A stretch of 64,000 nucleotides of DNA, from positions 172,537,430 through 172,601,429 of the forward strand of contig JALIGW010000002.1 in NCBI GenBank assembly GCA_023053685.1, read 5' to 3'. This DNA comes from Diadophis punctatus similis. Its lineage: Eukaryota; Chordata; Lepidosauria; Squamata; Dipsadidae. The notes under the pieces were generated by a model that did not search any database, was not told the DNA's origin, and worked only from the letters and a program-made list of their open reading frames with translations. This document shows positions 1 through 8,246 of this stretch, in pieces (the first letter of the stretch is position 1; each line of letters starts with the position of its first letter). A program made the translations under genes and the position numbers.

Positions 1-232
1 CATAGTTAGTTTCATTTTAGCACAGTCAGCTGTGGGCTGGGAGGCAGATAATCACTTGCTCATGCTAATCAGACTGTGCCCTGTTTGCTGCAAGGAGGTA
101 AATTACTGGGAGGCAGAGGCCAAAGGGTGGGGGTGGCTGGGTGGGGCTACATTCAGTGTATAAGACGCACCCAAGTTTTCACCATCTTTTGGGGGGTAAA
201 AAGGTGCGTCTTATACTCCGAAAAATACGGTA
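1..232 (+). mobile_element. End of a TIR DNA transposon, cut by the window edge
   Basis: The last 200 bases match the right part of the element at 19483-20484: the same run from GGAGGCAG through GGTGGGGCTACATTC to a terminal repeat GGTGCGTCTTATACTCC that ends in ATACGGTA. Only the right end is visible. It is probably a non-autonomous element. A hAT MITE is inserted immediately to its right. Confidence 0.7.
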
Positions 233-240
233 GATGATAT

Positions 241-579
241 CAGGGGTGGGTTCTAACTTACCTCGCTGCTGGTTCGCTTCCTCCCATGCACATGGCTGCG
301 CATGCGCATGCACAGTGCCAAAAACCAAGCAAAAAAGAGCAAAAAAGAGCCAAAACCAAGATGGTGGCACATGCACAGTGCCAAAAACTCGGCTTCTGCA
401 CATGCGCAGAAGCCAAAACCAGCAAAAAAATTCAAAAGAAAATGTCCCCACCCCAAAAGCCCCCCCCCAAAGATGGCAGCGTCCACAGACCGGCACCGAC
501 AGAATCGGCTCCATGACGTCACTACCAGTTTACTACCGGTTCTATAGAACTGGTGCGAACCGGGAGAAACCCACCTCTG
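241..579. mobile_element. hAT-type MITE, copy 1 of the CAGGGGTGGGTTC family
   Basis: The 339-bp element has terminal inverted repeats CAGGGGTGGGTTCT (left) and, reversed, CAGAGGTGGGTTTCT (right). It is flanked by a perfect 8-bp duplication GATGATAT at 233-240 and 580-587. The 8-bp TSD and CAGGGG termini indicate hAT superfamily mobilisation. The body is GC-richer than its surroundings and contains TGACGTCA, a CRE-type palindrome, at 514-521. There is no transposase coding, so it is non-autonomous. Confidence 0.88.
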
Positions 580-587
580 GATGATAT

Positions 588-835
588 CTATACTGTAGGG
601 ATCTGGCGTGCAGGCGTGCCCAAGGCATGATGGAAATACAGGAAAACATCTTGCCCAGGAGCTGTGAGAGAAGGGCCAGGGGGACTGTTCATTCCCTTTT
701 GACACGACTTGCCAAGTCCTTTAGGCTCGTCTGTCGCTCCTGGGAGAGGTAGACCTTGTATACTACAGTGTCTATTACTGCTCCTAAATGGAGCAAATGG
801 TTCATCGGTGACAAATGGCTCTTGGCTGCATTTAA
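588..835. other. Short unique stretch
   Basis: No gene or clear repeat is seen between the hAT MITE and the microsatellite. The long frame on the minus strand here is generated by the repeat that follows. Confidence 0.4.
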
Positions 836-882
836 GATATAGATGATATAGATATAGATATAGATGATATAGAGATAGAGAT

Positions 883-961
<79 letters not shown>

Positions 962-1041
962 GAGAGAGGAGAGAGATGAGAGAGAGAGAGAGAGAGAGAG
1001 ATGATAGAGATGATAGAGATGATAGATAGAGATAGATAGAT

Positions 1042-1136
<95 letters not shown>
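836..1136. repeat. Compound microsatellite (GATATA / GA / GATA)n
   Basis: About 300 bp: interrupted GATATA units, then a (GA)n run of about 60 bp, mixed GA/GATA, and from about 1041 a pure (GATA)n run of some 24 units. The long minus-strand frame here (Ser-Leu and Ile-Tyr-Leu-Ser repeats) is an artefact. Confidence 0.97.
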
Positions 1137-1145
1137 GCTTTGTTC

Positions 1146-1285
1146 AAAGGCAACTGGAGTTTCTTGGTTTTCCCTTGAAGACATTTTGCTTCTCAGCCAA
1201 GAAGCTTCTTTGGTTCTGCCTTTGGAAAAAGCACCTCTGCGACAACCTTGATCTGGATGACTGAGAATCTCCATAGACATTTAGA
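1146..1285 (-). repeat. Interspersed repeat fragment, class unassigned
   Basis: It shares blocks with 22556-22675: GGCAACT near one end, a stretch with AAGAAGCTTCTT in the middle, and GAGAATCTCCATAGACAT at the other end. On the minus strand it reads like the end of a retroelement frame (SRENQETPVAFE). I recall similar sequence in reptile and amphibian genomes but cannot place the family with confidence. Confidence 0.6.
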
Positions 1286-1289
1286 TAAG

Positions 1290-2386
1290 CACTTTGGAAT
1301 GAATTCCCTTGGGTGAGATAGTAATTATGATTTTATCTGAGGCAGAAAATGAAAGACAATGTTCTGTCATCCTTAACTTTTTATTTATATATGGCAAATG
1401 GTCCATAAGTAATCCAATGTTACATTTATTGTTTCTTCAGGCTATGGCCAGATTCAGCTTGGAGATTCAATTAGAAGCTGGTTTGATACATCTCCACATG
1501 AAATTTTTGAATAAATTAAAAAGTTGTACTGAATCATCCAATCAAGTAGGATGTAGCAGAATCAATTGCTGAAGATCTGGGAGACTTTTGTGCATGCACA
1601 ACACCATATTTTCTAAATTAACAGAAAATTGAATCAGCTTACTTTTCCAAATTGTTTTGAATGATGAAATTAGATTATATCAATGTCCTGAACTGATAAA
1701 CTGAATTGGATTAGTGCTGATTGCATAACCTTAATATTTCTAATAAGAATAATAAGAACATTTCTAGCATTCAGGATTCGTTCTGAATATTTTCAGTGTT
1801 TCTCAGGGTTTTCAATTGGCCAGAAATTTTCTTTTTCACACATAAATGACTAAGCTTCATTTTAAATATTATAGAATCTTATAGAACTTTCCCACAATGC
1901 TTTGCATTTCATTCTTCTAATTATATTGCAAGGAATAGAAAGGAGAACAAAATGTCCCCACTTCTGCCTTAAATCTAATAAACAAAGAGTGATGCCTAAA
2001 TAGAGCTTGGATCCCCTCTCAAATTACACAACTGGAGGTGGGGGTCAGGCATAGGTTACATTATTAATTCTGTGATTTAGACATAGAACAAAACCATTCC
2101 TTCACTGTTGCATGGACAGGAACATAATTCACAAAAGCTATCATCTGTGTTTAAACATTTGTCAGTGCAGAAGAAGCCTACAAAATTTATTTGACTAAAA
2201 CATACATTTCCTGTTTATAGCATCCAGATGATGGGATCCTCAGGTCAGATGCCCCTCAACATGCCACTGAGGAATTGCTCAATAAACCTTCATGATACAG
2301 ATGATACTACTTTGATAGCTGAAAATCCAAATGATGTACAAGTTCCAATAATAAAAACTAAACAGCACAGTGAAAAAAAGTTCAAC
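1290..2386. other. AT-rich intronic DNA, nothing recognised
   Basis: There is no convincing exon, RNA gene or repeat. Small frames at 1309-1572 and 2228-2497 show no codon bias or family resemblance; the second runs into a Tc1 terminus. Confidence 0.5.
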
Positions 2387-3367
2387 TACACTGTGTGCAC
2401 AATTATTAGGCAAGTTGTATTTTGGAGGATTAATTTCATTATTGAACAACTACAGTGCTCTCGGTCAATCCAAAATGTTAATATACCTCAAACCTGAACA
2501 TTTAAGAAGGTAAAAGGGAGGCTTTGGCTTTCTTAGGAGAATATCTATGTGTGAACAATTATTGGGCAACTATGAGCATGCAGAATTATTATGCAACTAA
2601 ATGAAAAATGAACATTTGCCCATCTCACTCATTTATTTGCATCTGTTAAAGTGAGAATAATAAGCAAACAATTCAAAATGTACAAATAAACATTTCTGAC
2701 ATTTCACACACACAAAAATCAGTGACCAATATAGCCACCCTAACCCTTCTTTTCAGTAACAGTCATAAGCCTTCCATTCATGGAGTCTGTCAGTTTTTTT
2801 GATTTGTTGATGATCAACTTTTTGTGCAACAGCAACCACAGCCTCCTAGACCAGGGGTAGGCAAAGTTGGCTCTTCTATGACTCATGGACTTCAACTCCC
2901 AGAATTCCTGAGCTAGCAAGATTGGCTCAGAAAGTCTGGGAGTTGAAGTCCACGAGTCATAGAAGAGCCAACTTTGCCTACCCCTGTCCTAGACACTGTT
3001 CAGAGAGGTGTACTGTTTTCCTTCACAGTAAATCTCCCATTTAAGAAGGGCCCACAAGTTCTCAATAGGGTTTAGGTCAGGTGAGGAAGTGGGCCATGTC
3101 ATTATTCTTTCATCTTTAAGGCCTTTACTGGCTAGCCACACAGTGGAGTACTTCGATGCATGCAATAGAGCATTGTCCTGCATAAAAATCATGGTGGTCT
3201 TGAAAGATGCAGACTTTTTCCTGCACCACTGCTTAAAGAAAATGTCTTCTAAAAACTGGCAGTAGGTTTGGGAGTTGATTTTGAGTCCATCTTTAACCCG
3301 AAAAGGTCAACTAGCTCATCTTTCATAATATCATCCCATACCAGTACCCCACCTCCACCTTGCTGGC
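2387..3367 (-). mobile_element. Tc1/mariner-type element, 5'-incomplete, interrupted by a MITE
   Basis: The low-coordinate end starts with TA then CACTGTGTGCACAATTA, a Tc1-like terminus. The minus strand encodes the C-terminal half of a DDE transposase: MQDNALLHA with the second Asp, and WPTSSPDLNPIENLW carrying the conserved SPDLNPIE block (frame at 2989-3192). The frame extends upstream to about 3367, where homology stops. A 135-bp hAT MITE splits the coding region at 2852-2986; beyond it the frame resumes to a stop near 2705. Only one TIR is seen, so the copy is dead. The sequence closely resembles Tc1 elements I know from fishes. Confidence 0.85.
2852..2986. mobile_element. hAT-type palindromic MITE inside the Tc1 transposase
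   Basis: The 135-bp element has perfect 15-bp inverted termini CAGGGGTAGGCAAAG and a perfect 8-bp target duplication TCCTAGAC at 2844-2851 and 2987-2994. Most of the element is one imperfect palindrome with the block GACTTCAACTCCCAGAATT and its reverse. It is a younger insertion than the Tc1 copy. Confidence 0.92.
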
Positions 3368-3560
3368 ATTATTTACAAATAAATGAAAAAAAAATATCTT
3401 CAGAAAATTCTGAAATATATAAGCAGATAAGTTCTTCTAGGTTAAAGACCAGTCACTGAAAAACAAATTTAACTTTTTCCTATTTCCATCCTTAAAATTT
3501 GCATTTTAATAATATTCCTCAATATTGCTGGCAATACTTAAGAACATTTGAAATTCAAAA

Positions 3561-3564
<4 letters not shown>
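3368..3564. other. AT-rich spacer
   Basis: Nothing recognised. Confidence 0.4.

Positions 3565-3654
<90 letters not shown>
3565..3654. repeat. (CT)n microsatellite
   Basis: About 45 uninterrupted CT units. On the TRPC7 sense strand this is (GA)n. Confidence 0.98.
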
Positions 3655-3656
<2 letters not shown>

Positions 3657-4155
3657 CAAAGATGAACAACCCAGAAATATAAAAGTTTAAAAGGACAATG
3701 TCTCTGTTTCTACATTCTTCAGCAGAACACTTCTAACTAAGGTATATGAATGCAGCTATAGTATTTCTGGCAAAGGAGATTTGCCTGAACAGAGCTATCT
3801 GTTCTATCAGAAGTGGGTAGTCTATGTGCCTTGAATCAGAAGTAGCTCCTGTCCAAATTTTGTATGATCTTCATCCTAACTTCAGAAGTCCTTTGAAAGA
3901 ATGAAGATCAGGCTACTGAAAAGAAATTCCACTCTGTTTTCACTTATGGTTAGATGTGTTAATAGAAAAGAGAACAGAATATCAGAAGGAGGTGTCTGAA
4001 TGAAAAAAAAAGCAGAATGCTAGAAGAAGAAAGAAAAATGTGGAGTTTGAAAAAGAGGTTGAATGCTTTTTTACCCATTCTGGACTCTTAACAGGTTATT
4101 CTCGTGGATATTAGAGAAGATGAAGTTGCTTAAGGTATACCTGTTCATTGGAATG
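3655..4155. other. Unique AT-rich intronic DNA
   Basis: No gene, RNA or repeat recognised. Confidence 0.45.
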
Positions 4156-4308
4156 TATAGACAAAATGAAATGATGTTCTATAATTAAGAGCGCCAAGAT
4201 TCTAAATTATAACAGCTCCAAGATTCTGAATTATCAGAATCTTGGAGCTGTTATAATTTAGAATCTTGGTGCTGTTAATTATAGAAGCATCATTTCATTT
4301 TCTCTATA
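4156..4308. repeat. Near-perfect palindrome with arms of about 75 bp
   Basis: The left arm runs from TATAGACAAAATGAAATG through CAGCTCCAAGATTCTGA. The right arm begins TCAGAATCTTGGAGCTG and ends CATTTCATTTTCTCTATA. The spacer is about four bases (4230-4233) and only a few mismatches and small indels are seen. Transcribed from either strand it would fold into one long hairpin. It could be a foldback transposon or a head-to-head duplication. Confidence 0.9.
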
Positions 4309-4310
4309 AA

Positions 4311-4597
4311 TTTTGGCTTTATATATGATTACTCCCAGCATATACTAAAACAAATAAAACAAAATAAACTCTTTGAATTATCAGAATTTTGGAGCTGTAA
4401 AGTATAGAAGCATCCTTGCATATTAGAATCAGAATTCTTTACTGGCCAAGTGTGACTGGAAGTTCTTACTACCCAGAGAACTTTTCTTGTGCAGATTTCA
4501 GGTAGACAATGTATTACATAAAAGAAAATGAAAGAGTTTGTTTTGTTTTGTTTATTTTAGTATATGCTGGGAGTAATCATATATAAAGCAAAAATAA
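4311..4597. repeat. Second inverted repeat around a LINE scrap
   Basis: Arms of about 60 bp at about 4316-4376 and 4529-4590 share TATATATGATTACTCCCAGC and its reverse complement, with a few mismatches. The spacer of about 150 bp holds a degraded copy of a block from the first palindrome (ATCAGAATTTTGGAGCTG) and, at about 4434-4470, a scrap matching the L3-like LINE 3' end at 48831 onward (CCAAGTGTGACTGG). Confidence 0.8.
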
Positions 4598-5019
4598 ACA
4601 CTAAAGCTTGTTAATTCTGTGAGAGACTTCCATATATTAAACTTCCCCTGTTTTTAAAATATACTAAATGGCCTCCACCTCAATTTAAAGTTTCATGAAG
4701 CAATTTTACCAGGAAAATTTACTTCTTGATGGCTCCGGTATTTCACACCACTCTAATCTCAACTGGCTTTCAACTTCACATCACAACTAATCCACAATGC
4801 TTTGATTCTCAGGTTAATTAAAATGTTTTTCTTCCTGACTGATATCTCCAAGCATATATGTAGGTTTACAATAAAGCACCTATCCTGGCAGATAAATGGG
4901 TCTCTCAATAGAGGAACGCAATACTAGAGCTAAACGCAAATCCGATCATTCATTGAAAATTGTCTCATGCATTATCCATCCATATATTTATCTATCCATA
5001 CACATGTATGTGAGAACCA
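4598..5019. other. AT-rich intronic DNA
   Basis: Nothing recognised. Confidence 0.4.
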
Positions 5020-5580
5020 CTTTAGTGGGAGGCAGGGGCGGCACTGGACAACCTGAATTGCACTGAATGGTACAGCCGAATAGCTGGCATTGTGTACAGG
5101 ACCATCTGCACAGCATGTGGGATAGAACTCCCAAGTCCAGATGGAAGATTCTGCAGAGGGTTGTGGAGAATAAACAGGGCTAAAATTCTGTAGGACTTCC
5201 AGATTGAAATTGTCAGGCAGGTGCTGGCCAATCAACCAGTCATCATGGAGTATACAAGGACCAGAAGACAGCAGTGATGATAGATGTAGTGGTGCCAAGT
5301 GGCAGCAACATCAGGAAGGAGTATGAGAAGCTGGAGAAGTACCAGGGCCTGAAGGAGGAACTATAGAGGATGTAGAAAACATAGGCCAAAATGGTCCACT
5401 CAGGGCTGTGACTTTTTAAGTTGGGAGAATGGCTCCAACAGATCCCATGAACAAGCTTAGAGCACTCTGTCCAGAAAAATGCAGTGCTAGAAGGGCTAAG
5501 TTAATGCACAGTACCATCAAACTTCCAGGTCTCTGGTAGGGGACCTGAGATTAAGGAAGTCACACACCACTCCTAGGGGT
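5020..5580 (+). mobile_element. LINE fragment with C-terminal restriction-like endonuclease region
   Basis: Broken plus-strand frames read VENKQ, DFQIE, QVLANQP, then AVMIDVVVPSGSNIR, EYEKLEKYQGLKEEL, EWLQQIP and SVQKNAVL. These are typical of the C-terminal PD-(D/E)XK-type endonuclease region of non-LTR elements related to R2/R4/Dong. Several stops and frameshifts make it inactive. The N-terminal part and RT domain are absent. Placement in the RLE group is from memory of the motif order. Confidence 0.6.
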
Positions 5581-5872
5581 GAGAAGGGACTTATTAATAC
5601 ACACACAGAGAGACATAGAAAAAAGTATAATATTAAATATTAAAAGAAAGGAAACATTCCCTCAAATTCAGGGTTGTTTTTTTTATAACTACCTGAATAA
5701 TTTGATAAAGTCTTCTTGGCACCAAAAATACAGTAAGTGGTTTGTCATTCAGTTTTCAGGGTGTCTTTTTGATTTTCCAGTGTAGCCTATATCTCTCAAA
5801 CTTCCTGAGGTGCTTTCATCCAAAATACTAACAAGGTAGCTTAATTTTTTTCAAAAACAACTTTTTAGCAAC
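5581..5872. other. AT-rich spacer
   Basis: Nothing recognised. Confidence 0.35.
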
Positions 5873-5932
5873 TTTTTTGTTTTTGTTTTTGTTTTTGTTT
5901 TTGTTTTTGTTTTTGTTTTTGTTTTTGTTTTT

Positions 5933-5963
<31 letters not shown>

Positions 5964-5966
5964 TTA
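5873..5966. repeat. (TTTTTG)n then (TTTA)n microsatellite
   Basis: Nine or so TTTTTG hexamers pass into about nine TTTA units. The TTTA part is the reversed A-rich tail of the minus-strand L2 copy that starts here. Confidence 0.95.
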
Positions 5967-6075
5967 GGTTCTTCTATGCCGCCCTACTCCCTAAGGACTC
6001 AGGGCGGTGTACAACATTTTAAAAGAACACTAAACAATAAACATTCATTTAAAAACAATTTTAAAACATTAAAAG
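5931..6075 (-). mobile_element. L2-type LINE 3' end, proximal half of a split copy
   Basis: Read on the minus strand this is the 3' UTR with the conserved hairpin GCCGCCCTACTCC / GGGCGG and an A/T tail. Homology continues at 7141-7277, so this is one minus-strand L2 interrupted by the plus-strand L2 between. Confidence 0.85.
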
Positions 6076-7140
6076 AGATCATCTGACAACACGGGGTGAG
6101 GTATCAGCAATATGCTGATGATACCCAGTTGTACATCTCCACCTCGTCTCAATTTGGGGAAGCCGTAGATGTAATGGACCGCTGCCTGGCCGATGTTAGG
6201 GTCTGGATGGGGAAGAACCGGCTAAAGCTTAACCCTGACAAGACTGAGTGGCTGTGGATATTGCCTCCTAAGGACTCGACCAACTGTCCCTCCTTGGTTC
6301 TTGGGGGGGAGAAATTAGCCCCCTCAGAACGGGTTCGCAATTTGGGTGTCCTCCTAGACCCACAGCTAAAATTGGAACAACATCTTTCAGCTGTGGCTAG
6401 GGGGACCTTTGCACAAGTACGTCTTGTGCACCAATTGCGACCCTACTTGGAGAAGGAGGCACTTCTTACAGTCACTCATGCCCTTATCACCTCACGGCTG
6501 GATTACTGCAATGCGCTCTACATGGGGCTACCCTTGAAGAGTGTCCGGCGACTGCAATTGGTGCAAAATGCAGCTGCGCGAGCTGTGGTGGGTGTACCTA
6601 GATGCACCCACGTAACACCTATTCTCCGCCAGCTGCATTGGTTGCCCATTAGTCTCCGGATCCAATTTAAGGTGTTGGTCGTTACCTTTAAAGCCCTACA
6701 TGGCTCAGGGCCAGGTTATCTTCGGGACCGCATCCTGCCGCATACCTCCCTACGACCGGTTAGAGCCCACAGAGTCGGCCTCCTCCAGGTCCCGTCGACC
6801 AAACAATGTCGGCTAGCGGGACCTAGGGGGAGGGCCTTCTCTGTGGGAGCTCCCTCCCTGTGGAACCAACTTCCTCCAGAGATCAGGACCATCCCCACCC
6901 TACTGGCCTTCCGGAAAGCAATAAAGACCTGGCTCTTCCGGCAGGCGGGGTGAATGAGATACTCTTTTAACTTTTAATTTTAACTTTTGTATTTTCTGTA
7001 TTTTAACTATTGCATTGTGTATTGTCATATATTTTAATGATAGTTTTTATTTTGTATTGGATCTACATGCTGTGAGCCGCCCTGAGTCCCTAGGGATTGG
7101 GCGGCATAGAAATCCATCAAAATAAATAAATAAATAAAAA
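6076..7140 (+). mobile_element. 5'-truncated L2-type LINE (C-terminal RT region), inserted in another L2
   Basis: The open frame at 6096-6953 (285 aa) starts at the RT catalytic motif QYADDTQLYIS and continues through LNPDKTEW, NLGVLLDPQL, LVHQLRPYL, SRLDYCNALYMGLP, VQNAAARAVVGVPR and LHWLPI to KTWLFRQAG and a stop. This is the usual L2-clade C-terminus. The 3' UTR ends with the hairpin GAGCCGCCCTGAGTCC ... GGGCGGCATAG and an (AAAT)n tail at about 7120-7138. TTAAAAG flanks the insertion at 6069-6075 and 7142-7148, a probable 7-bp target duplication. The RT palm N-terminal to YADD and the endonuclease are missing. Confidence 0.92.
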
Positions 7141-7277
7141 GTTAAAAGACATTCAACAACATACATACTGGGGGAGATCTCGGATAAAAACTAGTCTCAA
7201 ACCCCTGCCTGCAGGAAGAGCCATGTCTTGACGGCTTTCCGCAAGGCCAGCAGGGTGGGGATAATTCGGATCTCTTC
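7141..7277 (-). mobile_element. Distal half of the split minus-strand L2
   Basis: This resumes the L2 interrupted at 6075: it reads, reversed, GGCCTTGCGGAAAGCCGTC and the end of the RT frame, then stops abruptly after GGATCTC near 7277 (5' truncation). Confidence 0.85.
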
Positions 7278-7689
7278 ATCTCCTTCTTCCATATATACCT
7301 GTAGCTGGGTAAAATGCTAAGGATTCTTCTTAATCCAGGTTTAATATGATTTATGGTTGAACTTGCTACAACTTTATTGTAATCAGTTATTACAGGATTT
7401 GTCACTTCAATATTTGGATGAATCCCAGCTAGTGCTGATGGTTTTGCTGTATATATCCACTGAGTTCATTTTCTACACCATAATTCATAAATGATTCTAA
7501 GCCGTAGTGCTTTGGACAGTATTATGTTTATGAAGATGTACAGGATATAAATTGCCTGTAGTATCTGAGTTATGATATTCATCCATACATGTGAGCCTTC
7601 ATTTGGGGGATTCACAACTTATAGGTTTTATAAACGAGGAACATTCAGCTCGAGAGCATTATGCCATCAACCACCAATGTCATCTAATG
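7278..7689. other. Intronic DNA between L2 and LTR
   Basis: No repeat or gene recognised. Confidence 0.4.
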
Positions 7690-8246
7690 TGTGAGAAACA
7701 GACAAATAGCCTATTGGACTACCAGAGTCCATAGATCTCAGAAGGATATTAGGCCCTAAAAAGCTATGTGAAACAAAGTTTTAGACAGAAAGATTTTGAA
7801 GTGTATCAGAAATATTTGTAATTCTGCTGAGCTGTTGCTGTGAAATGTGATTTTGCAAAGTATGTAGTTTTGAGATATATTTGGAATTAGAATGTTGAAA
7901 CTGTGAGAAATGGGGAACTAGACAAAGACAGAAGTTTGAGATGTACACAGGTATATGTGGAGACTGTCTGTCACTAAGACAGAACAAGGAAGTAAGTTGT
8001 GAAATGCGTGCAGAAAAGTATAAAAAGAATGTCTTGGGATGAGTTCAGGGCCTCTGGCCGTAGCTAATCCTTGCTGGACTCAGCTACGTCAGTGGACCTC
8101 ATTGCAATGGGTTGTTGATGTAAGTTGTGTTATTTTATGAAGGCTTTTCTCATGTTCTCAATTGCTCATGAAAATAAACCTCTGAATCTCAAAGTAAGAT
8201 TTATTGTTTGTGGTTTGTCTGTGTTCCTTTTTTTGGTTGGAATACA
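7690..8246 (+). mobile_element. Solo LTR of an endogenous retrovirus-like family, copy 1
   Basis: It is colinear over its whole 557 bp with 36265-36821. It begins TGTGAGAAAC and ends in CA. A TATA box (TATAAAAA, 8019-8026) and a polyadenylation signal (AATAAA, 8173-8178) lie in the order expected for U3, R and U5. No gag, pol or primer-binding site follows, so it is a solo LTR. No matching target duplication is visible for this copy. Confidence 0.72.

Noticed and set aside
588..1280. 230-codon minus-strand frame
   Set aside because: Generated by GA/GATA repeats read as Ser-Leu and Ile-Tyr-Leu-Ser, plus a repeat fragment; no gene.
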